Shown in pieces: positions 24,601 through 33,600 of a stretch of 64,000 nt of DNA. The notes under the pieces are model-generated. The model saw only the letters and a list, made by a program, of their open reading frames with translations. It was not told where the DNA came from and ran no database searches. The DNA is taken from positions 81,618-145,617 of the forward strand of contig NZ_CDDH01000028.1 in assembly GCF_000819725.1 (NCBI RefSeq). The letters run 5' to 3'. The DNA comes from Aeromonas australiensis. Its GTDB lineage: Bacteria; Pseudomonadota; Gammaproteobacteria; Enterobacterales; Aeromonadaceae. Made by a program: the position numbers and the translations under genes. Every line of letters starts with the position of its first letter. The first letter of the stretch is position 1.

Positions 24601-25888
24601 GCAGGTGATTGAGCTCGCCCGCCTCATCGGCACCGCCGAGCGCACCGCCATCTACTACTCCATGGGGATCACCCAGCACACCACCGGCCACGACAACGTG
24701 CGCGCCATCGCCAACCTGCAACTGCTGTGTGGCAATATCGGCATCGAAGGGGGCGGTATCAACCCGCTGCGGGGCCAGTCCAACGTGCAGGGCGCCTGTG
24801 ACATGGGGGCGCTGCCCAACTGCCTGCCCGGCTATCAGAAGGTGGCCAACCCCGAGGTACATGCCCGCTTCGCAACCGCCTGGCAGCAACCCGACCTACC
24901 AAGCAAGCCCGGCCTTACCCTCACCGAGACCATTGATGCCGCCTGCGCAGGGACCATCAAGGGGCTCTATGTGATGGGGGAGAACCCGGTGCTGAGCGAT
25001 CCGGATCAGCATCATGTCATCGAGGGGCTCAAGCAGCTGGCGTTTCTGGTGGTGCAGGATATCTTCCTCTCGGAAACCGCCCAGCTCGCCGATGTGGTGC
25101 TCCCCTCCTGCTCCTTTGCCGAGAAGAGCGGCCACTTCACCAACACCGAGCGGCGGGTGCAGCGCATCTCCCCAGCCCTCAAGGCGCCGGGTGACGCGCG
25201 GGAGGATTGGTGGATCATCCAGCAGATCGCCAACGCCATGGGTGGCGACTGGCACTATCAACACCCGCAGGAGATCACCGCCGAGATCTGCCGGGTCACT
25301 CCGCAATACGCCGGCATCCAGTGGGACAAGGTGGGAACGCAAGGGCTGCAGTGGCCCTGCAACGAGGCGGCGCCCGCAGGCACTCGCCTACTCCACGGCA
25401 AGCAGTTCACCCGTGGCAAGGGGGAGATGGTCGCCACCCCGTTCCGCTATGCCGCTGAACTGCCCGACGAGACCTATCCCATCGTGCTCACCACCGGCCG
25501 CCTGCTGGAGCAGTTCCACACCGGCACCATGACCCGCAAGACCAAGGGGCTCGACAAGCTGGCCGGACCAAGGGTGATGATGAGCGTGCAAGATGCCGAG
25601 CGCCTCGGTATTGGTAACAGCGAGCGGGTGAAGGTCACCAGTCGCCGCGGCCATATCGAACTGCCCGCCTTCGTCACCAAGCGGATGCAACCGGGCGTGG
25701 TCTTTATCCCGTTCCACTTCGCCGAAGCCCCGGCCAACCGGCTCACCATCAATGCCACCGACCCCCACGCCAAGATCCCCGAGTTCAAGGTCGCAGCAGT
25801 GCGGATCGACAAGCTGGAGTGCCAACTGCAAGCGGGGCAGCACACCATGCAGGGGGAACCGGCCAAGTCAGAAACGGAGCTGGTCTGA
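21698..25888 (+). CDS. Formate-dehydrogenase-like fusion: [2Fe-2S], GltD-like flavoprotein, ferredoxin and molybdopterin domains
   Basis: This 1396-residue fusion starts with a [2Fe-2S] ferredoxin-like domain (CGDNTSGPKIPCDLC). A Cys-rich segment follows (CEAPCQRACPAGVD, residues 98-111), then a GltD-like FAD/NAD(P) oxidoreductase domain of about 190-520 with GSGPGGL and GGGNTA. Two [4Fe-4S] motifs follow (CIGCGQCVQTC near 620, CVQCGACVQVC near 668), then an FdhA/FdhF-type molybdopterin domain from about 700 (CTYCGVGCGV) to the C-terminus. The catalytic position in ARLCHAST is Cys829, where E. coli FdhF has selenocysteine. NAD(P)-dependent formate oxidation or CO2 reduction in the cytoplasm is likely, since there is no Tat signal. 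It stands alone, without partner subunits; a bidirectional terminator follows. Confidence 0.9.
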   Translation: MITITLDGAQWTVDPTQTLLQIAKQHQTDIPSLCGDNTSGPKIPCDLCVVEIAGLGIRRACETYPEAGMMIATQSDALRAHRQQALGRILSDHYADCEAPCQRACPAGVDIQSYLHHIAMGDHQAAMAVIKQTLPMPLSIGRVCPAFCEAECRRTLVDEPLAIRQLKRHAADLDLADVAPYQPVKKPAKGKRVAIIGSGPGGLTCGYYLGYEGFEVDLFEAMPEAGGWLRYGIPEYRLPKAILDQEIELMCQSGMRIHTEQRLGQQITLSTLCRDYDAVCLAVGASKAVPMDYPGSTLAGCYLGVDYLKDQMLAKRLTTGKKVAVIGGGNTAIDCARTAVRLGAETTLIYRRTRAEMPAEAYEIDEAEQEGVRFLMLTNPVENLADEAGRVCQVRLEKMALGEPDASGRHRPEPTGEYLIEAFDTVIAAVSQRPDLSFMEGESLPLPFTRWQTLESHPETMHSGHGNLFAIGDLRRGPATAIEAVADGRKAALAIDQFLHGDMIDPVHPFNACKAPKLKQVDPAQFAHLKQVARTIMPHLADAEREGSFAEVERGLSDADARSEASRCLECGCQANTDCALRDYATEYKVDQSALDTSQCQRFAVDDSSEFIVFDANRCIGCGQCVQTCGEQAVQGVLRFAKHSDGTLSNRPQFDAGLSMGDSHCVQCGACVQVCPTGALVDARDKSQGRTELLTPVNTICTYCGVGCGVTLYVDEAHNRIRYVEGNRNSPVNQGLLCVKGRFGFDFIQSEERLTTPLIRKDGELVPASWQEAIALVAERFTALRQHYGSDALAGFSSAKTTNEENYLFQKFMRRELGTNNVDHCARLCHASTVTGLEASLGSGAMTNDIPSIDHSDLIFIIGSDTSAAHPIIGSHIKRVVKAGKARLVVADPKRIEMADHASLYLAHRPGTDVMLLNGLMQQIIQHDWHDKAYIAERVNGFEALQAEVLSPAYAPDKVALVTGVPAEQVIELARLIGTAERTAIYYSMGITQHTTGHDNVRAIANLQLLCGNIGIEGGGINPLRGQSNVQGACDMGALPNCLPGYQKVANPEVHARFATAWQQPDLPSKPGLTLTETIDAACAGTIKGLYVMGENPVLSDPDQHHVIEGLKQLAFLVVQDIFLSETAQLADVVLPSCSFAEKSGHFTNTERRVQRISPALKAPGDAREDWWIIQQIANAMGGDWHYQHPQEITAEICRVTPQYAGIQWDKVGTQGLQWPCNEAAPAGTRLLHGKQFTRGKGEMVATPFRYAAELPDETYPIVLTTGRLLEQFHTGTMTRKTKGLDKLAGPRVMMSVQDAERLGIGNSERVKVTSRRGHIELPAFVTKRMQPGVVFIPFHFAEAPANRLTINATDPHAKIPEFKVAAVRIDKLECQLQAGQHTMQGEPAKSETELV

Positions 25889-26003
25889 TGGGAATAGCAA
25901 AACCTGAGTAGCCGCCTGCCGGGAGAGTTGGCCCGCTGACCCTTCCCTCTTGCTGTTGCAATAGCAAAAGAGGGGTATGAGAAGGGGCCTCCAACCAAAA
26001 TGC

Positions 26004-26043
26004 ACAAAGGGTTAGCTTCACTGAGAAGCTAACCCTTTGTTTT
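26004..26043. terminator. Bidirectional terminator between the formate-dehydrogenase-like gene and tRNA-Thr
   Basis: A perfect 16-bp stem (26004-26019 with 26025-26040) has a 5-base loop and T-runs on both strands. It serves the plus-strand molybdoenzyme gene and the minus-strand tRNA. Confidence 0.88.
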
Positions 26044-26046
26044 AGA

Positions 26047-26122
26047 TGGTGCCGATAAGGGGAATCGAACTCCTGACCTTCGCATTACGAATGCGCTGCT
26101 CTACCAACTGAGCTATACCGGC
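26047..26122 (-). tRNA. tRNA-Thr (anticodon CGT)
   Basis: This 76-nt tRNA has acceptor stem GCCGGTA/TATCGGC and an encoded CCA. The D-loop has AGTTGGTAGAGC, the anticodon loop TTCGTAA (reads ACG, Thr), and the T-loop GTTCGATTCC. It is single, on the minus strand, followed by the bidirectional terminator. Confidence 0.96.
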
Positions 26123-26211
26123 TTGTTGCTATCCACATTTATGAAAAATGGCCGGCAAGTCAATTGAACCAACTCGATTTTATGAGTTGGCTCATGGTGT
26201 TAGCGCCCGAT

Positions 26212-26952
26212 TTACAGATCTGCAAACTCGGGGATATGGGCCCGGCCACGACTCTCGAGGAAATCGAGCAGGGCACGGGGGGATCGCACCAGGATCCGCT
26301 CGTGCGGGAAGCCGGCTTCGGTCACCAGACGGTGGCAGTGGTCAAAATCGCCGAGGGTAAATGCCACGTGGGAATCGGAGCCGAAGGTGAGATAGGCCCC
26401 CAGATCTCGCGCAGCTTCGACGATGGCGCGGCAGTTGCCTTCGCTACCGGGGCGCGAGTGAATGAAGGAGGAGTTGTTGATCTCCAGCGCTACCCGATAG
26501 TCGGCCGCCGCCTTGACCACCGCCTGAATATCGATGGGAAATGCGGGGTTGCCCGGGTGGCTGATCATATCGACCCGGCCGCTCTTGATGGCGTTGATCA
26601 TCGCTTGGGTGTGGGTAGCCTGATCGCAGGGAGGGAATACCTGCTCATGAAAACCCGCCATGATCATGTCCAGACGCGACTCGTAGCGCTCGGGGAAGTC
26701 GATCTCACCGTCGAGGTTTTTGATGTTGGCCTCGATACCCCGCAAGATCCCCACCCCGTCTACCACCCTTGGCAAGATCGGCAAGTTGGCAAAGTGCCAG
26801 ACATGAGGGGCATCGGCCATCTCGGGCCCATGATCCGTGGTGGCAAACAGTTTTATCCCCTTGGCTCTGGCGATGGGCAGATAGTCGTGGATGGTGCTGT
26901 AGGCGTGGGTGCTGGCAATGGTGTGAGTGTGGGTATCGACCGGGTACTTCAT
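26212..26952 (-). CDS. ycdX: PHP-domain phosphatase YcdX
   Basis: This 246-residue PHP-family metallophosphatase is collinear with E. coli YcdX, a trinuclear-zinc enzyme linked to swarming. Metal-binding motifs are present in order: YPVDTHTHT at the N-terminus, TTDHGPEM near 42, GFHE near 98, DMISHPGNP near 128 and GSDSHV near 190. ATG 26952 ([10 protein letters not shown]) is preceded by AGGGGAGAG. A longer reading from 27099 adds 49 residues without family character and is rejected. Monocistronic, on the minus strand downstream of tRNA-Thr. Confidence 0.94.
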   Translation of the reverse strand: MKYPVDTHTHTIASTHAYSTIHDYLPIARAKGIKLFATTDHGPEMADAPHVWHFANLPILPRVVDGVGILRGIEANIKNLDGEIDFPERYESRLDMIMAGFHEQVFPPCDQATHTQAMINAIKSGRVDMISHPGNPAFPIDIQAVVKAAADYRVALEINNSSFIHSRPGSEGNCRAIVEAARDLGAYLTFGSDSHVAFTLGDFDHCHRLVTEAGFPHERILVRSPRALLDFLESRGRAHIPEFADL

Positions 26953-27087
26953 CTTCTCTCCCCTCAAATTTTGAAGAGGCAGCATAGCAAAGTAGGGGGA
27001 ATTGGGCCACGCCAGTGCTTGCCACACTTTGTCACAAAATACCGCGAAGCTGACATAGTCTGAGTGGCCCTGGCTGGCATACTTCCC

Positions 27088-27119
27088 CCGTCGATACATG
27101 CCTGAACTCGTATCGACGG
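27088..27119. other. Perfect 10-bp inverted repeat upstream of ycdX
   Basis: CCGTCGATAC and its exact complement are separated by 12 bases in the intergenic region between ycdX and psrA (26953-27419). No T-run follows directly, so it may be an operator or an RNA hairpin. The rest of this stretch shows no gene. Confidence 0.35.
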
Positions 27120-27362
27120 TTTGCCGTCAGGATGACGCGAACTCACTTTCCCCACCGTCGCACTTTGCGGCGGTTTTTTTTGTCCGCAAGCCGCAAACTG
27201 GTAACAAACGCGCAAAAAAAGGCCCAACTAGCATGGCGCAGGTTGGGCAAGACTTAATGTTTAATTGCAGTGGCATAGATATAGAGTCCTGCTTTTTGAC
27301 TAAGTTCCGCCCACTTTGCGTTTTTATCAAAAAACATTCTGCTAACACCCATTCACATTCCC

Positions 27363-27391
27363 TTGACACTTCGCATTATGAAACGTACTTT
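27363..27391 (+). promoter_or_regulatory. Promoter of psrA
   Basis: A consensus TTGACA (27363-27368) is followed after 17 bp by TACTTT (27386-27391), a moderate -10. The operator palindrome abuts the -10 box. Confidence 0.5.
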
Positions 27392-27407
27392 TTAAACATT
27401 CGTTTAA
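27392..27407 (+). promoter_or_regulatory. Probable PsrA operator (autoregulation)
   Basis: The perfect palindrome TTAAAC-ATTC-GTTTAA lies between the promoter and the regulator's start codon. PsrA-type regulators bind AAAC...GTTT sites that are released by long-chain fatty acids. The location fits autorepression. Confidence 0.6.
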
Positions 27408-27419
27408 GTGAGGTGTCCA

Positions 27420-28073
27420 GTGAGTAAAATCGATACCAAAAACCGTATTCTCGACGCCGCTGAAGTGCTGTTTGCCGAGCGGGGATTCGCCGATACCTCT
27501 TTGCGTCTGATCACCAGCGAGGCCGACGTCAACCTGGCGTCAGTGAACTATCACTTCGGCTCCAAGAAAGAGCTGATCCAGGCGGTACTCGACCGCTATC
27601 TGAGCCTGTTTATGCCAGATCTTGATGCCCGTCTGAACACCCTGATGGAGCAGGAGCAGCTGACTCTGCTGCAACTGTTTGAAAGTTTCGTCGAGCCGCT
27701 GATGAAACTCTCGGCGGTGCGGGCCAACGGCCCGGCCATCTTTATGCAGCTGCTGGGGCGTGGCTATATCGACAGTCAGGGCCACCTGCGCCGCTTTATC
27801 ACTACCCATTACGGCCCCATTCTGATGCGGATCACCCAGGCCATCTCCAAGGCAAATCCAGCCCTGTCGCCGGCGGATCTCTTCTGGCGCCTGCACTTCA
27901 CCCTGGGCACCGTCGTCTTCACCATGGCCTCCGCCGATGCGCTGCGCGACATCGCCCTGGCCGACTTTGGCCAGCAGCTCGATGTGGAGGGGCTGGTGCG
28001 CAACGTTATTCCTTATCTGGCGTCCGGTGTCGGTGCGCCCGTGGAGTCGACCAGGCTCTCCCTGGCCGTGTAA
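27420..28073 (+). CDS. psrA: TetR-family regulator, PsrA-like (fatty-acid responsive)
   Basis: This 217-residue TetR-family protein has an N-terminal helix-turn-helix, RILDAAEVLFAERGFADTSLRLITSEADVNLASVNYHFGSKKE split over residues 8-50, nearly identical in pattern to Pseudomonas PsrA. The C-terminal ligand domain would sense acyl groups. GTG 27420 is preferred because GAGG lies 6 bases upstream; GTG 27408 would overlap the operator and adds only four residues. fadE follows 48 bp downstream without a terminator, so regulator and target probably share a transcript, as in other gammaproteobacteria where PsrA represses fatty-acid degradation genes. Confidence 0.88.
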   Translation: MSKIDTKNRILDAAEVLFAERGFADTSLRLITSEADVNLASVNYHFGSKKELIQAVLDRYLSLFMPDLDARLNTLMEQEQLTLLQLFESFVEPLMKLSAVRANGPAIFMQLLGRGYIDSQGHLRRFITTHYGPILMRITQAISKANPALSPADLFWRLHFTLGTVVFTMASADALRDIALADFGQQLDVEGLVRNVIPYLASGVGAPVESTRLSLAV

Positions 28074-28121
28074 CAACCAACAATAAATCAACGGAAACAG
28101 TGAAATAGAAGGAACTTCGGT

Positions 28122-30461
28122 ATGATCACATTGCTTATCCTGCTGGTGCTGGCGATTGCCGTAGTGCTTGGCGTCCCCTCACTGCGCAAACAGTGGGTAA
28201 CCCGTCCGGTATTCGGCATCTTCAAAAAGATACTGCCGCCCTTGTCAGCTACCGAGCGGGAGGCCATGGAAGCCGGCTCCGTCTGGTGGGATGGCGAGTT
28301 GTTTCGCGGCAACCCCGACTGGAAAAAACTGCACAGCTACGGCAAGGCCGAGCTGACCGCAGAGGAGCAGGCCTTTATCTATAATCAGGTCGAAACCCTG
28401 CTCGCCATGGTTGACGACTTCAAGATCGTCAACGAAACCAAAGACCTGCCGGAGCCGGTCTGGGACTATCTGAAGAAGGAAGGCTTCTTCTCCCTGATCA
28501 TCCCGAAATCCTACGGCGGCCGTGAATTCTCGGCGATTGCCAACTCCACCATCGTCACCCGCATCGCGACCAAGAGCCTGAGCGTGGCGGTCACCGTCAT
28601 GGTGCCGAACTCTCTTGGCCCGGGCGAGCTCTTGATGCACTACGGCACCCAGGCCCAGAAAGATTTCTGGCTGCCGGGGCTGGCCAATGGCACAGAGGTC
28701 CCCTGCTTCGCCCTGACCGGGCCGGAAGCGGGCTCCGATGCCGGCGCCATTCCTGACAAGGGGATCATCTGCAAAGGGATGCACAAGGGTGAAGAGGTGC
28801 TGGGTATTCGCCTCAACTGGAACAAGCGCTACATCACCCTGGCCCCCCGCGCCACCGTGCTGGGGCTGGCGTTCAAGCTCTATGACCCGGAAAAACTGCT
28901 GGGTGACAAGGAGGAGCTGGGCATCACCTGCGCCCTCATCCCCACCAACCACCCCGGCGTGCGAGTGGGCGATCGCCACTACCCCATGGGTCTGGCATTT
29001 ATGAACGGCCCGACCTTCGGCAAGGATGTGTTCATTCCGCTCGACTGGATCATCGGCGGCCCGGAGTACGCTGGTCGCGGCTGGCGCATGCTGGTCGAAT
29101 GCCTCTCCGCCGGTCGCGGTATCTCGCTGCCTGCCCTTGGCACCGCCTGTGGCCACATGGCGAGCCGCACCGTGGGCGCTTACTCCTACGTGCGCAAGCA
29201 GTTCGGCATGTCCATCGGCAAGTTTGAAGGGGTACAAGAGGCGCTGGCCCGCATCGGTGGCCTCACCTATCAGCTGGAAGGTGCCCGTCGCATGACCGCC
29301 GGTTCCCTGGACTTGGGTCAGGCACCGGCCATCGTCACTGCGATTTCCAAGTACCACATGACCGAGATGGCACGCCAAGTCATGGATGACTCCATGGATA
29401 TCCACGCCGGTCGTGCCATCCAGCTGGGGCCGAAAAACTACACCGGCTACGCCTACATGGGTATTCCGGTCGCCATCACGGTGGAAGGGGCCAACATCCT
29501 GACCCGTAACCTGATGATCTTCGGGCAAGGGGCCACCCGCTGTCACCCGTATGTCTTCGGTGAAATGGAAGCGGCCGCCGACACCGATGTGGAACGCGGC
29601 CTCGAGAAGTTTGACGCCCTGCTGGTCAAGCACGTCGCCTTCGGTGCCGGCAACTTCTTCGGCTCCCTGTTCCAGGGGCTGACCCTGGGTCAGTTCAACA
29701 AGGCACCGGTGGCTGGCGAAACCGCTCGCTACTACAAACAGCTCTCTCGCATGAGTAAAGGGCTGGCCCTGTGCGCCGATGTCTCCATGCTGATGCTGGG
29801 TGGCGATCTCAAGCGCAAGGAGATGATCTCCGCCCGTCTGGGTGACGTGCTGAGCCACCTCTATCTGGCCTCCTCGACCCTCAAGCACTACGAGGATCAG
29901 GGCCGCATGGTCTCCGATCTGCCGTTCGTGCAATATGCGGTGGAGCGCAACCTCTACCTGATTGGCAAGGCGTTCGAGGGCTTCTTCCAGAACTTCCCGA
30001 ACAAGGTAGTGGGTGTCGTGCTCAAGCGGGTGGTGTTCCCGTTCGGCGTCGGTTACAAAATGCCGGCCGATGATCGCTGCCACGCCATCTGTCTGGCCAT
30101 GATGAAGCCGGGCGAACTGCGCGATCGTCTCACCGCTCTGTGTTATGTGGGCAAGGACGAGGCGGATCCGGTCGGTCTGATGGAGCGCGCCTTCCAGGCC
30201 ATGGTCGCCGTTCAGCCCTATGAGAAGAAGCTGGTACAGGCCCAGAAAGAGGGCAAACTGCCCCGCAAGATGGCCCTGCCAGAACTGGTGGAAGCCGCTT
30301 TGGCCAAATCGGTACTGAGCAAGGACGAAGCGGACAAACTGCTGGCCGCCGATGCCCTGCGCTACGAAGCCATTCAGGTCGACAACTTCGCCCCGGGCGA
30401 GCTGGAAGGCTTCTCTCAGAAAGCAAACAAGCAGCCCAGCAAGGTCGAGCACGCAGCCTGA
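28122..30461 (+). CDS. fadE: Acyl-CoA dehydrogenase FadE
   Basis: This 779-residue acyl-CoA dehydrogenase of the large FadE type catalyses the FAD-dependent first step of beta-oxidation. One N-terminal hydrophobic segment (LLILLVLAIAVVLGVPSL) suggests membrane association. The core runs from FSLIIPKSYGGREFS (near 120) through CFALTGPEAGSDAGA (substrate and FAD contacts, near 190). Then come AGRGWRMLVECLSAGRGISLPA, GRAIQLGP and the NLMIFGQGA region. The C-terminal 300 residues are specific to FadE. It shares a transcript with psrA and is followed by a strong terminator. Confidence 0.96.
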   Translation: MITLLILLVLAIAVVLGVPSLRKQWVTRPVFGIFKKILPPLSATEREAMEAGSVWWDGELFRGNPDWKKLHSYGKAELTAEEQAFIYNQVETLLAMVDDFKIVNETKDLPEPVWDYLKKEGFFSLIIPKSYGGREFSAIANSTIVTRIATKSLSVAVTVMVPNSLGPGELLMHYGTQAQKDFWLPGLANGTEVPCFALTGPEAGSDAGAIPDKGIICKGMHKGEEVLGIRLNWNKRYITLAPRATVLGLAFKLYDPEKLLGDKEELGITCALIPTNHPGVRVGDRHYPMGLAFMNGPTFGKDVFIPLDWIIGGPEYAGRGWRMLVECLSAGRGISLPALGTACGHMASRTVGAYSYVRKQFGMSIGKFEGVQEALARIGGLTYQLEGARRMTAGSLDLGQAPAIVTAISKYHMTEMARQVMDDSMDIHAGRAIQLGPKNYTGYAYMGIPVAITVEGANILTRNLMIFGQGATRCHPYVFGEMEAAADTDVERGLEKFDALLVKHVAFGAGNFFGSLFQGLTLGQFNKAPVAGETARYYKQLSRMSKGLALCADVSMLMLGGDLKRKEMISARLGDVLSHLYLASSTLKHYEDQGRMVSDLPFVQYAVERNLYLIGKAFEGFFQNFPNKVVGVVLKRVVFPFGVGYKMPADDRCHAICLAMMKPGELRDRLTALCYVGKDEADPVGLMERAFQAMVAVQPYEKKLVQAQKEGKLPRKMALPELVEAALAKSVLSKDEADKLLAADALRYEAIQVDNFAPGELEGFSQKANKQPSKVEHAA

Positions 30462-30481
30462 TCTCATGGCAAACCTCTACC

Positions 30482-30508
30482 AAACCGGCCCTCGTGGCCG
30501 GTTTTTTT
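30482..30508 (+). terminator. Intrinsic terminator of psrA-fadE
   Basis: AAACCGGCC / GGCCGGTTT with a 5-base loop and seven T. Confidence 0.88.
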
Positions 30509-30628
30509 GTTTGTTAACCATGCATTTACAAGCCGGGAGAATTCCAGTTAAATGCCTGAGTCCCTGTTGCAGGGGCTTTGGAAGCAAGGCCAGCGGAATG
30601 GCCGATAACAACAACTCAGGAAGAGTGA

Positions 30629-33600
30629 ATGAACCTCGCCAAAACAGCGATCGAGCGCCCCATCTGGGTGGCGGTCTCGATCGTGCTGATTTTCCTGCTG
30701 GGCCTGCTCAGCATCCGGGGGCTGCCGATCCAGCTGTTCCCCGACATCGACCGCCCACACCTCAACATCTCGGTGAGCTGGCGTTCAGCCTCGCCCCAGG
30801 AGATGGAGTCGGAGATCACCGACCCCATCGAGCAGGAGATGCAGGGGGTTCAGGGGCTGAGAAGCATCAGCAGCAATAGCTATTCCGGCTTTACCGAAAT
30901 CAACATGGCGTTTGCCCTCGGCACCGATATGCAGAAAGCCCAGCTCGATGTGATCTCACGGCTGAACCGGGTCTCTGGATTGCCGGACAAGATCGGCGGC
31001 CCCTACGTCAACAACTACAGCAGCAACGATACCCTCACCTTCTTCTTCATCCAGCAGCTGCCTGGCGCCAAGGGGCAGATCGATGATCATCAGGCGTTGA
31101 TCGAGGCGCGGATCAAACCCGAGCTGGAGCGCATCGAAGGGGTCTCGACGGTCGCAATCGAGGGGATCAACGCGCGCCAGATCCAGATCCGCTTCGACCC
31201 CTATCGCGCCGCCGAGCTGGGGGTGGAGATCCCGGTGCTGGCCAGCCGCGCCACCACCGGCTGGGACGTGTCGGCTGGTACCCTCGACATCGGTCGCTGG
31301 GAGTACAAGCTGCGCTTCGCCGGTCGCTACGATGTCGAGACGCTGGGGGACAAGGTGGTGGACTGGCGCGATGGCCTGCCCATCTATCTGCGGGATGTGG
31401 CGGAGGTAAGGGTGGCCCGGGAGGAGAACCCGGTGCTGCGGATCCAGAACGGCAATACCGCCATCGCCGCCCAGATCTTCAAGGAGAGCGGCGCCAATGC
31501 CCTGGCATCCCTTGAGGCGATCAAGGCCCGGGTCAACGAGCTCAACCGCGAGGTGCTGGAGCCGGTCGGACTGCACATGGAGCAGTCGTTCGATGCCTCC
31601 CTCTACATCAATCGCGCCGTCAGCATGGTCACCGCCAACCTGGGGCTCGGGGTGCTGCTCTCCTGCGCCATCCTCTGGCTTTTTCTGCGCCAGCTCAAGG
31701 CGACCCTGATGATTGCCCTCGCCATCCCCATCAGCATCATGCTCACCTTCTGCCTGCTCAAGGTGATGGATCGCACCCTCAACATCATCTCGCTGGCGGG
31801 CATCGCCTTTGCCGTCGGCATGGTGCTCGATGCCGCCATCGTGGTGCTGGAGAGCATCTACCGACGCCACGAGCGGGGAGATTTGAGCAAGGCGGAGGCG
31901 GCGCTCGAAGGCACCCGTCAGGTGTGGATGGCGCTGGTCGCCTCCACCCTCACCACGGTCGCCATCTTCCTGCCGGTGCTGCTGCTCAACGATGTGGAAG
32001 GGCAACTGTTTGCCGATCTGGCGCTGACCATCGCCTGCGCCGTGACGGTCTCCATGCTGGTCGCCGTCATCGTGCTGCCCGCGGTGGCGGCGCGCTGGAT
32101 GGGGCGTGAACGGCTAACCGATCCCTATGATTCGCTGTGGCAGCGCACCACCCGTCAGGTGATCCGCTGGACCTCGACCTCACGCCTGCGCTGGACGGTC
32201 ATCACCCTGATGATGAGTCTGCCGGCACTGGCCACCTGGGCGCTGCTGCCCAAGATGGACTATCTGCCAGACGTGAAACGGGATGCGGTGGATGTCTGGA
32301 TGAGCTTCACCCCCGGGGTCAACCTCAAGGCCCAGCGCGAAGAGGTGATCGATACCCTTATCGCCCGCCTCGCCCCCTACATGAAGGGGGAGCAAGAGCC
32401 TGCCCTCAAGAACTACTACATCTTGCGCTACCCGGGAGGCGCCCAGATTGGCGTGCGCCCCAAGGACGAGAACCGCATCAAGGAGCTGGAGAGCCTGTTG
32501 ATGAAACAGCTGCTGGTGGGCATTCCCGACACCCGGGTGTTCGGCGGTCAGGGGTCGCTGTTTGGCGGCTTTAACAGCGAGAACGGCGTCTCCCTGCTGC
32601 TGCAGGGGGGCAACCTGCCCGAGCTCTATCAGGCGGCACGTGCCAGCATGGGGATCCTCAGCAAGGACCTGCCGGGAGCACAGATCCGGCCCGAACCGAG
32701 TCTCGACTTCACCGCCCCCGAGCTCAAACTGGTGCCGCAAGATCGGCGCCTCGCCGAAGTGGGTTGGGATCGCACGCCCCTGCCCACCATCATCCAGACC
32801 TTTGGCGACGGCTTGCGGGTCGGCGAGTATTTCGATGGCGAGGAGCGGCTGGACATCATGCTGATGGGGCAGAGCTCCGCCAATCCGGACGAACTGAAGG
32901 CAGTGCCGCTGGCCACCCCCTCCGGGCGCATCGTTCCTCTTGGCGAACTGCTGCGGGTGGAGCACGACTTGGGCCCTGCCAGCATCTTCCGGGCCGATGG
33001 GCGGCGCAGCATCAGCCTGCAGATAGCCCCCCCGGCAGGCATGACCATGGAGCAGGTGATCGATACCCTGAAAAACCGCAGTTTTGCTGCCATCCGCCCC
33101 CTGCTGCCCGCCGGTGGCGAGCTGCGCATTGCCGGCAATGCCGACAGTCTGCAACAGGCGCTCGACAATCTGGGAACCATCTTCCTGTTCGCCGTGGTGA
33201 TCCTGCTGGTGCTGCTGTGGGGGGTGTTTGCCTCCCTCAAGGATGCGCTGCTGGTGCTGCTCACCCTGCCTCTGGCCTCGGTTGGCGGCGTGCTGGCGCT
33301 GCAACTGAGCGGGCTGCTGGTGCCGCTGCCGATGGATCTGCTCACCATCATCGGCTTTGTCATCCTGTTGGGACTGGTGGTCAACAACGCCATCCTGCTG
33401 GTGCATCAGACCCGCACCGCCGAGCGGGACGGCATGAGCCGTCAGCTGGCGGTGGCCGTTGCCCTGCAAAGCCGGATGCGTCCCATCGTCATGACCAGCC
33501 TCACCAGCATCTTCGGCATGTTGCCGCTGATGCTGAGCCCGAGCGAAGGGAGCGAAATTTACCGCGGGCTCGCCACCGTCATTGTCGGCGGCATGAGCTG

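Noticed and set aside
27098..27427. Short plus-strand ORF between ycdX and psrA
   Set aside because: Overlaps the promoter and operator of psrA, no ribosome-binding site or family.
28245..30467. 740-codon open frame antisense to fadE
   Set aside because: High G+C codon bias of fadE creates long open antisense frames; the antisense protein is His/Gly/Gln-rich with no domain, while fadE is unmistakable.
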